From: an uncultured Peptococcaceae bacterium
GTDB taxonomy: Bacteria > Bacillota > Peptococcia > Peptococcales > Peptococcaceae
Assembly: GCA_910585405.1 (NCBI GenBank)
Contig: CAJUDO010000005.1
Span: 1 to 64,000, forward strand
Direction of reading: 5' to 3'
DNA: 64,000 nucleotides
Of the stretch, positions 50,787 to 60,065 are shown one piece after another (position 1 is the first letter of the stretch; every line of letters starts with the position of its first letter). The notes under the pieces are model-generated. The model saw only the letters and a program-made list of their open reading frames with translations, had not been told where the DNA came from and ran no database searches. Position numbers and translations under genes: made by a program.

Positions 50787-50868
50787 AACACATTTCACCC
50801 ACCAGACAATCTGAAAATACTGACCAGACAAAACCTTTTCCAGTATGATAACCCCTTTTCCCTTCTGA

Positions 50869-51149
50869 TTACGTGATATTATTGGGAACGGTCACAAAGA
50901 GAAAACAGATGAGCTTATTCGTCTTGAGGAAAGCCATAATACGATAAAAGATTATATATTAGATACTCTACCCGGCAATTTATACTGCCTGTCAGACTTT
51001 TCTATGGGATAACAATGTTGAATGCAGCTGTGTAGCAGTACAGCTTCTGCCCAGATATAGATCAGAATGGAGCAGGTATTGGTGCATTAGCCGACACTTT
51101 GTGGCAATCCACTGTCTGGTATTTCTGGTGGGATTAAAAAGGAGAATAT
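50869..51149 (+). pseudogene. Decayed coding remnants
   Basis: Between the TPR-like gene and the TAG-interrupted frame, two coding-like stretches without a start: frame at 50869-51012 (KTDELIRLEESHNTIK, DTLPGNLYCLSD) ending in TAA, and an overlapping frame with GIGALADTLWQSTVWYFWWD ending near 51137 that itself contains one TAG at 51030-51032. They look like the remains of one or two genes. Confidence 0.3.
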
Positions 51150-51153
51150 TTCT

Positions 51154-51864
51154 ATGGGTTATGATGTAAGTTTTCACCCTATCACACCAACAGAGATGAA
51201 AGAATGGTATTTTACTCCTCTTGAATGGGTGAAACAAGGCAAAGAAACAAAAGTATTAGAGCTGGCCTCCATATCTGGAATGGAAGATTTTTATGCTGAA
51301 AAGTATTTGAATACGTTAAAGGTAGGCGCTGCAACAAAAAACACAGAGTTATTTGATAAGAGTCATGGATTTTGTATTGCAGTGATTCAGGGCTTTTTCA
51401 AAGACTACTACTACACTAGAGGAAGTGCCTTCTCTTTTCTGGTAAGACAAAAGCCATAGTATCAACGCTATGTTACGCCATGGAACCGGATTATCCCAAA
51501 TGGTTTTTCCAACCCTGTTAAAAATCAAATCGTGGAAAACTATTGCTCTGGAATGTATCTGGCTCCTATACAGGTAACAGAGCTGCTCCGAGATTTGGAG
51601 CATATCCCGAAACTGCATGCCGATTTTGAGGAACTCTAGTGTGAAGGACAGCTTGATGTGCTCAAAAAGGCCCTAAACGCAGCCTAGAAATTAAACTGTG
51701 GGTTGCTGGAGGCTACAGAGGTAATTGCGCCAAATCCTATCAGCCCTAATGACAGTATTTGCTATTCCAATCTTTTTCACTGTGACCGCGATGACATTTA
51801 TCTCTATATTGATACCGCCATGAAGCAACTCGCTCAAGCAATGAAGCAGGAAACAAATAAATAA
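51154..51864 (+). pseudogene. 236-codon frame interrupted by three TAG codons
   Basis: Starts with ATG after AAGGAGAATATTTCT. The first 101 codons encode MGYDVSFHPITPTEMKEWYF and more; TAG follows at 51457, 51637 and 51685. The same frame then continues to a TAA at 51862 with no frameshift. The pieces between look fully coding (VTPWNRIIPNGFSNP; CGLLEATEVIAPN; DRDDIYLYIDTAMKQL). Each TAG could come from CAG or TGG by one transition. TAG ends ordinary genes here (rho, cyclase), so general readthrough is unlikely. No family recognised. Decay is the default reading. Confidence 0.65.
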
Positions 51865-51948
51865 CACACCATGTGTGGTAGATAACCTGACATATAAGTA
51901 TTCCAGAAACAATCAAATAAATAGAGAGTATCCTGACAAACAACAATA

Positions 51949-51996
51949 TATGCTCCCCTGTGTTCTTTCCATTAGATAGCTGCACAAAGGGAGCAT
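51949..51996. repeat. Inverted repeat between the TAG frame and lpdA
   Basis: ATGCTCCC (51950-51957) pairs with GGGAGCAT (51989-51996) over a 31-base loop. T-rich tracts nearby are broken on both strands, so it may be a weak terminator for either convergent unit. Confidence 0.35.
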
Positions 51997-52062
51997 TGCA
52001 TGTTTTAATACCCTTTTATTTTCATTGTATCTGTCATTACAACAAGCTCTTTTACTATATCC

Positions 52063-53457
52063 CTACCGTCTCGATGGCATTATATGAATGCCCTGACCGT
52101 CGGCTTCCTCTACTGCTTCTGTAATACCCTCGCAGAAGGTTGGATGAGGCCGCATGGTTTTGCCCAGCTGTTGGCGGGTCAATCCCAGCGATACTGCGGT
52201 AACCAGTTCCCCAATCAAATCAGTGGCCCGGGCACACATCAGCTGCGCACCTAAAATCACATCGGTTTCTTTATCGAACACCACTTTGATAAAGCCTCTG
52301 TCCTGTTGTTCGATTTTCGTCTTAGCGTTGCCGTTCATACTATATTTACCGGTAGTAACTTCCTTGCCGGCTTTTTTGGCGTCATCGGCAGTCATGCCGA
52401 CGGAAGCAATTTCCGGTGTGGTATACACACAGGATGGCACCAGAGTAAAATTGACAGTGGCTTCTTTCTGTCCACTGATATATTCCACTGCAGCTATGCC
52501 TTGGGCCTCTGCCGCGTGGGCCAGCTGCACACGGCCAATGACATCACCGATTGCCGAGATGGTGGCCACGGAGGTACGAAATTGGTCATCCACTGCGATA
52601 AAGCCCCGCTGTGTCAGCTCCACTGTAAAACCATCGGCAAAGAGTCCTGCTGTGCAGGGACGGCGGCCTACACTGAGCAGTACCACATCCGCCGCTGCCG
52701 TCTGCTCACCCTTTTTGTCCGTAAAATGACAAACCAAACCATTCTGGTCTTGGCAGATTCCCGACACCATGGCCGAGGTAAACACCGTCACGCCCCGTTT
52801 TTTCAAAATCATCGTCAGATTTTGGGAAATTTCCCGCTCCATAGGCGGCAAGATTCGTTCTGCTGCTTCTATAATCGTCACTTCTTTGCCCAATGATGCA
52901 TATACCGAAGCCATTTCCACCCCGATCACACCACCGCCGATAATCAATAACCGCTGACAATCCATGCCCTGTGCTTCCAGCAGCGCATCGCTGGTGACAA
53001 CGCCAGGCAAATCAGCGCCCTTGATGGGTGGAACGGCAGGTACTGAACCGGCAGCCAGTAAAATATGACCAGCCGTTAGGGTTTCCTCTCCAGCCTGTAC
53101 TGTATTGCCATCTATGACTTTGCCCTCTGCCGCATAGACATCCACTTTGTTGGCCTTTAACAACTGTGCGATGCCATCTCGCAGTTGATGAACCACATCG
53201 TTTTTGCGCTGATGGATTTCGGCAAAATCATAGCTGCGCTGGCCCAATTCCAGACCCAGCGTTTCCCATTCTCCGGCCTCCCTGTATAAATTGGCAGTGT
53301 GCATCAATGTTTTGGTGGGAATACATCCTCGGTTCAGGCAGGTACCGCCCAATTCCCCTTTTTCCACCAGTGCTGTTTTCATCCCCAGCTGACTGGCCCG
53401 AATGGCTGCCACATATCCGCCGGGGCCTCCGCCGATTACGATCAAATCATACTGCAT
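52063..53457 (-). CDS. lpdA: Dihydrolipoyl dehydrogenase
   Basis: Flavoprotein of 464 residues. It reoxidises dihydrolipoyl-GcvH (L protein of glycine cleavage). Seen: YDLIVIGGGPGGYVAAIRA (FAD), GGTCLNRGCIPTK with the redox Cys pair, LLIIGGGVIGVEMA (NAD), AIGDVIGRVQLAH, and a C-terminal MRPHPTFCEGITEA with the catalytic His of the partner subunit. GAGGAG lies eight bases before the ATG at 53457. Last gene of the gcv operon. Confidence 0.94.
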   Translation of the reverse strand: MQYDLIVIGGGPGGYVAAIRASQLGMKTALVEKGELGGTCLNRGCIPTKTLMHTANLYREAGEWETLGLELGQRSYDFAEIHQRKNDVVHQLRDGIAQLLKANKVDVYAAEGKVIDGNTVQAGEETLTAGHILLAAGSVPAVPPIKGADLPGVVTSDALLEAQGMDCQRLLIIGGGVIGVEMASVYASLGKEVTIIEAAERILPPMEREISQNLTMILKKRGVTVFTSAMVSGICQDQNGLVCHFTDKKGEQTAAADVVLLSVGRRPCTAGLFADGFTVELTQRGFIAVDDQFRTSVATISAIGDVIGRVQLAHAAEAQGIAAVEYISGQKEATVNFTLVPSCVYTTPEIASVGMTADDAKKAGKEVTTGKYSMNGNAKTKIEQQDRGFIKVVFDKETDVILGAQLMCARATDLIGELVTAVSLGLTRQQLGKTMRPHPTFCEGITEAVEEADGQGIHIMPSRR

Positions 53458-53578
53458 TTGCCCAACTCCTCTCTTATCGTCCACCATTTATCTTAGCAAA
53501 AGGCCGCCAAAATTAGCACAAACGCCATTTCAGCGGCCTCTCCAATTTTCATTTCAATGTATTCTTATACGCAAAGTT

Positions 53579-54562
53579 TTAAATATCCTGCTCCAGCAAA
53601 TACTGGCATACATCCGCGATTTCCTGCCGCGGTTCCAGCTGACTCAACCGCTGGGCCATCGCTTTGCTGCCAAAGGCACAGCCTGCAAGCTGTGCGGCCA
53701 TCTCACCAATCAAATTGGCATCCATGGCATCCGAATAGATGACAGCCTGCTGAATCTTTCCGCAGTTGGCCTGACACTGCAGCTGAAAATTGCCCCAGGA
53801 AAACCGGTGCTCCGTCTCCCAGCTGAAGGGAATCCGCTGCCCAAAACGCCATGCGTCGGAACGGAACTCTCTCTCATAGGCAGCAATTATCTCCTCATCC
53901 AGCCATACTTGCGAATAAGGCTGCACCTGATGACCATACACCGCCTGCATCCCATCAATCAAAGCCTGTTCCAGTTTTTCTTTCGTCAGTTCCAGATTGA
54001 GTTCCTTCAGGTTCACCACTCGAGACTGCACCGAAGTCACGCCTTTGCTGGCCAGTTTACTGGCCGATACCCGCAGATATTTGCCCAGCATTTCACGGTC
54101 AACGTCCATCATCAACGTGCCATGATGATAGCAACGCCCGCCGGATTCATAAAAGGCATTGCCGGAAAACTTCCGACCGTCGGCAATTAAATCATTGCGA
54201 CCGCTTTTTTGTGCTTCAATGCCCAACTGTCGCAAAGCATGCAAAATCACATCCAATTGACGGGGCACATGATAGTCCTTTTTGCCGATGAGGAATGTAA
54301 AGTTCAAATTGCCCAGATCATGATACACTGCTCCGCCGCCGGATAACCGCCGTACCATCACACCACCATCCTGTTCCAGCTGCTGTAGCTTGCATTCCTG
54401 CCAACAGTTCTGATTGCGCCCAATCACCACAGTGTGTTGATTCTGCCACAGATACAAAATGCAACTGTGTTTTGGTACATTCTCCAGCAGATAGCGCTCT
54501 AAGGCTAGATTGCGAAACGGTTCTGTCTCCTGCTGGATATAATAATATGTCCGCTCCACCAT
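53579..54562 (-). CDS. lplA: Lipoate-protein ligase A family protein
   Basis: Protein of 327 residues. It attaches lipoate to carrier proteins such as GcvH. Seen: NLALERYLLENVP, VVIGRNQNCWQE, RRLSGGGAVYHDLGNLNFTF (lipoyl-AMP loop), KSGRNDLIADGRKFSGNAFY with the catalytic Lys, and HHGTLMMDVD. A C-terminal accessory domain is present, so it probably makes lipoyl-AMP itself. GGAGGGGG lies before the ATG at 54562; the frame extending to 54742 is gcvPB sequence in another frame. Confidence 0.92.
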   Translation of the reverse strand: MVERTYYYIQQETEPFRNLALERYLLENVPKHSCILYLWQNQHTVVIGRNQNCWQECKLQQLEQDGGVMVRRLSGGGAVYHDLGNLNFTFLIGKKDYHVPRQLDVILHALRQLGIEAQKSGRNDLIADGRKFSGNAFYESGGRCYHHGTLMMDVDREMLGKYLRVSASKLASKGVTSVQSRVVNLKELNLELTKEKLEQALIDGMQAVYGHQVQPYSQVWLDEEIIAAYEREFRSDAWRFGQRIPFSWETEHRFSWGNFQLQCQANCGKIQQAVIYSDAMDANLIGEMAAQLAGCAFGSKAMAQRLSQLEPRQEIADVCQYLLEQDI

Positions 54563-54629
54563 GCTTCCCCCTCCATCCCTTTGCGTTATAGAGTATACCG
54601 CTCCTGTACTGCTTATTTTTTTGTGCTCT

Positions 54630-56042
54630 TCAGGCCTGTTCACACCGATAACGCAAAACTGGCTGCCGTGCTGCCAGCACTTCGTCTGGCCGTTTGATCT
54701 GCCCATGATGGGGCGCATCATGCATCTGTGCTCCATCCTCATGAGCCATTTGATATAGTTCGCGCATTACCTCCGCTGCTTCGTCCAATGTTTCCCGTGA
54801 TTCCGTCTCGGTAGGTTCAAACATCAGGGCCTCGTGAACAATCAATGGAAAATACATGGTTGGTGGATGAATACCATGATCAATCAATGACTTAGCCACA
54901 TCCAACGCCGATACGCCGGTCTCTTTTTTCAGTTCTTCCAGGCTGAGCACAAATTCATGCATACAAGTCTTGCCGTAAGGCACCGGATATAGATCCTTCA
55001 GCTTTGCCATCATATAATTGGCATTGAGCACCGCTCCTTCACAAGCGCTGCGGATTCCTTCTGCCCCCAGCGTCAGCATATAGGTCAGTGCTTTCACAAC
55101 TACCAGGAAATTACCATGGAAAGCTTTTAACTGCAGCTTTTCCTCCTGCCCATTCTGAATAGCACAACCTGGCAGATAGGGCTGCAAAATGGATTTGCAG
55201 GCTACCGGACCGCTACCTGGGCCACCGCCACCGTGAGGGGTGGCAAAGGTCTTATGCAGATTGAGATGTACCACATCAAAGCCCATATCGCCGGGCCGTA
55301 CCACGCCCATAATGGCATTAAAATTGGCACCATCGTAGTAATTCAAGCCGCCGGCCTGATGAATGATATCGGTAATCTCTAAAATATTGCTGTCAAAAAT
55401 CCCTACCGTGTTAGGATTGGTCAGCATCAGCCCTGCTGTGTCCTCCCCTACACTGGCCCGCAATGCGTCCAAATCTACACATCCGTCGGGACTGGAGAGA
55501 ATTGTCACCACAGTAAAGCCTGCCATGCTGGCGCTGGCCGGATTGGTGCCGTGGGCAGCGTCGGGAATGATAATTTTGTTTCTTTTTTTATCGCCCCTTG
55601 CTTCATGGTAGGATTTAATCAGCAAAAGGCCGGTAAATTCACCATGGGCACCGGCTGCCGGCTGAAAGGTGATGTCATCCATACCTGTCGCTTCGCATAA
55701 ATACTGCTTCGCTGTGTCTAGCACTTGTTTGCAGCCCTGTACTGTACTTTCAGGCTGTAGCGGATGAATATTGGTAAATCCGGGCAACACTGCCATTTCC
55801 TCATCAATTCTCGGATTATACTTCATCGTGCAGGAACCCAACGGATAAAACCCGTCATTTACACCATGCGCCCGTTTGGCCAGCACGCTGTAATGTCGGC
55901 TGATTTCTGTTTCTGACAATTGAGGAAGACGCAGCGGCTGCTCCCGCTTTAATTCTTCCGGCAGCTGCACTTCTGGCACATCACAGGCCGGCAGCAAATC
56001 GCACCCCCGTCCCGCATGACTTTTTTCAAAAATCAGTTGCAT
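54630..56042 (-). CDS. gcvPB: Glycine dehydrogenase (decarboxylating) subunit 2
   Basis: Protein of 470 residues, the PLP-binding half of split P protein. Seen: LGSCTMKYNPRI, FQPAAGAHGEFTGLL, DAAHGTNPASASMAGF, MLTNPNTVGIFD, and LNLHKTFATPHGGGGPGSGP with the PLP-binding Lys. GGAGG lies ten bases before the ATG at 56042, inside the end of gcvPA. It works with gcvPA to decarboxylate glycine onto lipoyl-GcvH. Confidence 0.95.
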   Translation of the reverse strand: MQLIFEKSHAGRGCDLLPACDVPEVQLPEELKREQPLRLPQLSETEISRHYSVLAKRAHGVNDGFYPLGSCTMKYNPRIDEEMAVLPGFTNIHPLQPESTVQGCKQVLDTAKQYLCEATGMDDITFQPAAGAHGEFTGLLLIKSYHEARGDKKRNKIIIPDAAHGTNPASASMAGFTVVTILSSPDGCVDLDALRASVGEDTAGLMLTNPNTVGIFDSNILEITDIIHQAGGLNYYDGANFNAIMGVVRPGDMGFDVVHLNLHKTFATPHGGGGPGSGPVACKSILQPYLPGCAIQNGQEEKLQLKAFHGNFLVVVKALTYMLTLGAEGIRSACEGAVLNANYMMAKLKDLYPVPYGKTCMHEFVLSLEELKKETGVSALDVAKSLIDHGIHPPTMYFPLIVHEALMFEPTETESRETLDEAAEVMRELYQMAHEDGAQMHDAPHHGQIKRPDEVLAARQPVLRYRCEQA

Positions 56043-57358
56043 GATGCACACACCTCCTCAATGATTGCAGCCGCCTTATCCAGCTGTTCTTTGTTGACCA
56101 CTTCGGTCACACACCAAAGAATTCCGTCTTTCACCGGCAGGCCACCTAAAATGTCTTCTGCTGCCAATGCATCCAGTACCTTTTGGGCCGGTACAGGAAA
56201 TTCCGTCACAAATTCATGGAACCAGCTGCCTTGGTTCAGCACGTTTACACCGTCAATCGCTGCCAGCTTCTGCGCAAAATAATGGGCTTTGGACATGGAC
56301 TGCCCTGCTGCCTGTTTCATACCTTCCGGTCCCATAGTGCTCATATACACCGCCGCAGTTAAGGCACAAAGCGCCTGATTGGAACATACATTGCTGGAAG
56401 CTTTTTCTCGGCGAATATGCTGCTCTCTGGCTTGTAATGTCAATACATAGGCACGGTTGCCATCGGCATCTTTTGTTTCCCCTACAATGCGGCCCGGCAA
56501 TTTGCGGGTCATCGCGAAGGTAGCGGCCATAAAGCCCAGGTAAGGACCGCCGTAAGCCAGCGGCATACCCAAAGGCTGCCCTTCACCCACTACCACATCC
56601 GCACCGCAGGCAGCCGGTGTTTTCATCACAGCCAGCGCCATGGGATTGCAGCCCATAATATATTTTGCGCCGGCCTGATGTACCGTTTCGCCCAATGCAG
56701 TGCCGTCTTCAAAGTTGCCGTAGAAGTTTGGCTGCTGCACATAGAAACAGCATACATCGGCAGTCAGCGCCTGCTCTAATGCTTCCGTGTCCGTACGGCC
56801 GTTTTTCTCTGGCACAACACGCAGCTCGTAGCCTGCGCCGTAACAATAGGTGCGCATGGTAGCCAGCACATCGGGATGGGTCGTAGCCGATGCTAGCGCT
56901 ACGGTCCGTTTACGTTCCCTGCACATGGCTATGGCTTCCGCCGCAGCGGAAGCACCATCATATACGCTGGCATTGGAGGTATCCATACCGGTCAAATCAC
57001 AAATCATTGTCTGGTATTCAAAAATAGATTGCAGAATTCCCTGGCTCATCTCAGCCTGATAAGGCGTATAGGCTGTCACAAATTCTTCCTTGGCGGTAAT
57101 GTATTTTACAATAGATGGAATATAATGTTGATATGCGCCTGCGCCGCGCAGAATGGTTCCAAATACTTTATTCTGACGGCTCATCGCTTCCATCGTCTGC
57201 CGTACTTCCAATTCTGATTTTCCTGCAGGAATATGCAAAGACTCTTTCAGCAGAACAGAATCGGGAACATTTTCATAAAAGGCAGCCACCGAATCGACAC
57301 CGACGGCAGCCAGCATCTCCTGCTGTTCTTCTTTGGTAGAAGGTATATACTGTCCCAT
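56033..57358 (-). CDS. gcvPA: Glycine dehydrogenase (decarboxylating) subunit 1
   Basis: Protein of 441 residues, the first half of split P protein. Seen: YIPSTKEEQQEML, GAGAYQHYIPSIVKYI, FVTAYTPYQAEMSQGILQSIFEYQTMICDLTGMD (very conserved), NASVYDGASAAAEA, GEGQPLGMPLAYGGPYLGF and GRIVGETKDADG. Its stop overlaps the start of gcvPB by about ten bases, fitting equal production of both subunits. Two bases separate its ATG from the gcvH stop. Confidence 0.96.
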   Translation of the reverse strand: MGQYIPSTKEEQQEMLAAVGVDSVAAFYENVPDSVLLKESLHIPAGKSELEVRQTMEAMSRQNKVFGTILRGAGAYQHYIPSIVKYITAKEEFVTAYTPYQAEMSQGILQSIFEYQTMICDLTGMDTSNASVYDGASAAAEAIAMCRERKRTVALASATTHPDVLATMRTYCYGAGYELRVVPEKNGRTDTEALEQALTADVCCFYVQQPNFYGNFEDGTALGETVHQAGAKYIMGCNPMALAVMKTPAACGADVVVGEGQPLGMPLAYGGPYLGFMAATFAMTRKLPGRIVGETKDADGNRAYVLTLQAREQHIRREKASSNVCSNQALCALTAAVYMSTMGPEGMKQAAGQSMSKAHYFAQKLAAIDGVNVLNQGSWFHEFVTEFPVPAQKVLDALAAEDILGGLPVKDGILWCVTEVVNKEQLDKAAAIIEEVCASCN

Positions 57359-57360
57359 AC

Positions 57361-57741
57361 TTATTCTCCCTGTGCCAAAAAGGTTTCATATTCCGCAGCA
57401 CTCAGCAATTCTTCCGTATCGCCCACATTTTCAACCTTAATAAACCACGCATCATAAGGAGTTTCGTTAATCAACTGAGGCGCATCCAATAATTCTTCAT
57501 TGATTTCTGCGACCTCGCCGCTTACCGGACTGAATACATCGGATACTGCTTTTACCGATTCTACATCGCCAAAGGCTTCGCCAGCCGTTACCGCATCTCC
57601 CGCCATTGGCAGATTGACAAACACCAAGTCGCCCAGCTCCTGCTGCGCATAGTCTGTCAGGCCTACCGTCACAGTGCCGTCACCGTTTTCTTTTACCCAT
57701 TCATGAGATTTGGTGTATTTTAATCCTTCTAAAATTGCCAT
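57361..57741 (-). CDS. gcvH: Glycine cleavage system H protein
   Basis: Lipoyl-carrier protein of 126 residues. Seen: KYTKSHEWVKENGDGTVTVGLTDYAQQELGDLVFVNLP, and ESVKAVSDVFSPVSGEV with the lipoylated Lys64. It shuttles the aminomethyl group between P, T and L proteins. AGGAGG precedes the ATG. Lipoylation is expected to be done by the lplA product of the same operon. Confidence 0.97.
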   Translation of the reverse strand: MAILEGLKYTKSHEWVKENGDGTVTVGLTDYAQQELGDLVFVNLPMAGDAVTAGEAFGDVESVKAVSDVFSPVSGEVAEINEELLDAPQLINETPYDAWFIKVENVGDTEELLSAAEYETFLAQGE

Positions 57742-57860
57742 TATAAAAACCCTCCTAAAATTTTTTGTTTCGTTATTATTTTCTTCTAATTGCCATTTTC
57801 TATGTGCATTCTGTTTTTGGCTGCGATACCTTTCCGCAACATATCGTGATTCGTTCCTGT

Positions 57861-58952
57861 TTATTTTTTCGGCCGTTTATAAAAAGGCAGCGGCACGATT
57901 TCGGCGGTCACTCTGCGTCCGCGAATCTCAACCTCCACTTCGCTGCCCACTTCACCGTAAGGCTTCTCCAACAAGGCCATAGCCACAGGCATCCCGATAA
58001 AGGGACAATGGGTGCCAGAGGTGGTCATCCCAATCTGCTTGTCACCCACATATACCGGGCAGTGTTCTCGGGCAATACCGCGGCCTGTCACCTTTAATCC
58101 TACCCGGCAGCGCTTCGGCTCACCAGCTACCACTAAAGCAGCTTTCCCGATGAAATCCTCTTTATCCAGTTTTACAAAGAAACCCAAGTCTGTTTCCAGC
58201 GGTGTTACAGTATCATCCATCTCATGCCCATACAATGGCATCGCTGCTTCCAACCGTAAGGTATCACGAGCACCTAACCCACAGGGAATCAATCCCTGTT
58301 CCTTACCTGTTTCCAGAAGCAAATTCCACAATTTTGGACCATCTTCGGCGGCACAGTACAGTTCATAGCCCAACTCTCCTGTGTAACCAGTGCGGGAGAT
58401 CAAGCAACGGATTTCTCTCACATCTGCTTCTTGGACAAAACTGTAATATTTTTTTGGGATCTGTGCGTCCTCCACCAAACCAGCCAGAATCGCCACCGAG
58501 TTTGGTCCTTGCAGGGCTACCTGCGCAATTGACTCTGAAATATCGCGGAACTGTACATCACCGGACAGATGACTGGAAATCCAGTCCGCATCTTTGTCTT
58601 TGTTGGCTGCATTAACTACTAACAGATAACTTTCCTCATTGACACGATAGACCAAAATATCATCCACTACACCACCCTGCTCATTGCACATAGGACTGTA
58701 ACGCACCTGACCATCATACATCCCACTCATGTCATTGCATGTAATCAGCTGCACATTGCGCAGTGCATCAGGACCGGACAGCACAATTTCTCCCATATGG
58801 GAAACATCAAACAGACCACAGGCACTGCGCACTGCCATATGTTCCTTAATTACACCTGTCTCATACTGCACCGGCAACAGATAGCCACCAAATGGTACAA
58901 TTTTTCCACCGGCTGCTACATGGCAGTCATACAGCGGGGTTTTCTTTTCCAT
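57861..58952 (-). CDS. gcvT: Aminomethyltransferase (glycine cleavage T protein)
   Basis: Tetrahydrofolate-dependent enzyme of 363 residues. It releases ammonia and makes methylene-THF from aminomethyl-GcvH. Seen: TPLYDCHVAAGGKIVPFGGYLLPVQYETGVIKEHMAVRSACGLFDVSHMGE, the family's N-terminal signature, then SRTGYTGELGYELYC, GLGARDTLRLEAAMPLYGHEMDD and GKAALV. AGGAGGAATGATGT lies before the ATG. First gene of the gcv operon, directly behind the glycine riboswitch. Confidence 0.97.
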   Translation of the reverse strand: MEKKTPLYDCHVAAGGKIVPFGGYLLPVQYETGVIKEHMAVRSACGLFDVSHMGEIVLSGPDALRNVQLITCNDMSGMYDGQVRYSPMCNEQGGVVDDILVYRVNEESYLLVVNAANKDKDADWISSHLSGDVQFRDISESIAQVALQGPNSVAILAGLVEDAQIPKKYYSFVQEADVREIRCLISRTGYTGELGYELYCAAEDGPKLWNLLLETGKEQGLIPCGLGARDTLRLEAAMPLYGHEMDDTVTPLETDLGFFVKLDKEDFIGKAALVVAGEPKRCRVGLKVTGRGIAREHCPVYVGDKQIGMTTSGTHCPFIGMPVAMALLEKPYGEVGSEVEVEIRGRRVTAEIVPLPFYKRPKK

Positions 58953-59001
58953 ACATCATTCCTCCTCGCAGATAATAAGTTTGTGAAAAAAATAATAAAA
59001 T

Positions 59002-59056
59002 AAAAAACAGAGACACAAAAACAATAACGTGTTCGCTATCATTCCTGTGCCTCTGT
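59002..59056 (-). terminator. Riboswitch expression-platform terminator
   Basis: ACAGAGACACA (59007-59017) pairs with TGTGCCTCTGT (59046-59056) with one G-U pair; on the minus strand TTTTTTATTTTATT follows. It lies between the aptamers and gcvT, and its right arm touches the end of the second aptamer. Confidence 0.8.
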
Positions 59057-59057
59057 T

Positions 59058-59229
59058 ACTTTACCTGAAAGATTCCCTGCGTCCGCAAGTTGCTTCTTCG
59101 GTGCATCTCTGCTTTCCAGAGTGTCGTCAGAATCCAGTCCTTTTTGCCTGAGAGTTTTTGCTCTTGCACCTTCGGCGATGAAACTACAGCATCACTGCAG
59201 CCATTCTCTCCCAGATTCCTCAACCGACT
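59058..59229 (-). ncRNA. Tandem glycine riboswitch
   Basis: On the minus strand two glycine aptamers follow each other. The first has GGGAGAGA, CGCCGAAGGTGCAA and ACTCTCAGGCAAAAAGGAC; the second TGGAAAGCAGA, CACCGAAGAAGCAA and ATCTTTCAGGTAAA. These are the conserved blocks of the gcvT class. Glycine binding normally turns on the glycine-cleavage operon in Bacillota by preventing the terminator that follows. Confidence 0.95.
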
Positions 59230-59248
59230 TCTATTTGTCTTTTGTTTT

Positions 59249-59277
59249 AGTATAAAGAATTCAAACTTCCTTGTCAA
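59249..59277 (-). promoter_or_regulatory. Promoter of the gcv operon
   Basis: On the minus strand a perfect TTGACA (59272-59277), a 17-base spacer and TATACT (59249-59254), placing the start just before the first aptamer. Confidence 0.75.
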
Positions 59278-59389
59278 TGCCTAAATATTTATACAGCCAA
59301 TTGAAAAAAGTTTGAACCTAAAAACGGCTGTACTTTTTCCATTTCCCGCCTACCTGTCAGAATAACCGTAAGTAAAAGTACCACACATT

Positions 59390-59973
59390 TTATTTGCGAT
59401 AGTCTTCGCCCTGTGTATCATCTTCTATCGTCTTGATAAGTTTTGCCGAAACTCCGCCCACCACGCAATTATCCGGCACATTTTTGGTGACAACGGCTCC
59501 CGCAGCCACCACCACATTATTTCCAATTGTAACACCTGGAAGGATTACACAGTTGCCGCCAATCCACACATCATTCCCAATAGAAATCGGCTTGGCAATG
59601 CCAAGATGCTCCCTTCTGCCTTTTGGCGATAATGAATGCCCAACGGTAGAGATGAGTGTATTCGGTCCAATCATTACATGATTCCCGATATGCACCGGCG
59701 CAATATCCAAAATCGTCACATTGTAATTCGCAAGAAAATAATCCCCCACATGAATGTTCAATCCATAGTCGCAGTTAAAAACCGGCGCTACAAACGGATT
59801 TTCGCCAACTTGTCCAAATAATTCCCGATTGCCTCTTCAAGCGCCTCCTCGTCCCCGCTGTCAATCGAATTCAGTTTTTTACATCCCGCAATGGCCCGCA
59901 GCTTACGGACATTGATTTCTTTATCCCAAAAGGAATACTCTAATCCCGCTTCTAATTTTTCAAGCTCTGTCAT
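59390..59973 (-). pseudogene. Sugar O-acetyltransferase (maltose/galactoside type), frameshifted
   Basis: The N-terminal part (MTELEKLEAGLEYSFWDKEI, the Mac domain) ends in a frame shift near 59800. The other frame carries on at once with ENPFVAPVFNCDYGLNIHVGDYFLANYN, then the hexapeptide-repeat core (IGNHVMIGPN, IGNDVWIGGNCVILPGVTIGNNVVVAAGAVVTK). One missing base in TTGGCG (from TTGGGCG) explains it. The 123-residue second piece keeps the active His in VGHSLSP. Either a recent pseudogene or a sequencing error. Last gene of the redox cassette. Confidence 0.85.
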
Positions 59974-60065
59974 TTTCTCCAAACCTCCAGCACAAATTCT
60001 CAAATACCACAGAAGAGCGCAACTCTCTTTTTCAGGAAATCCGCCCTTCTGTTTTCTCCATATTG

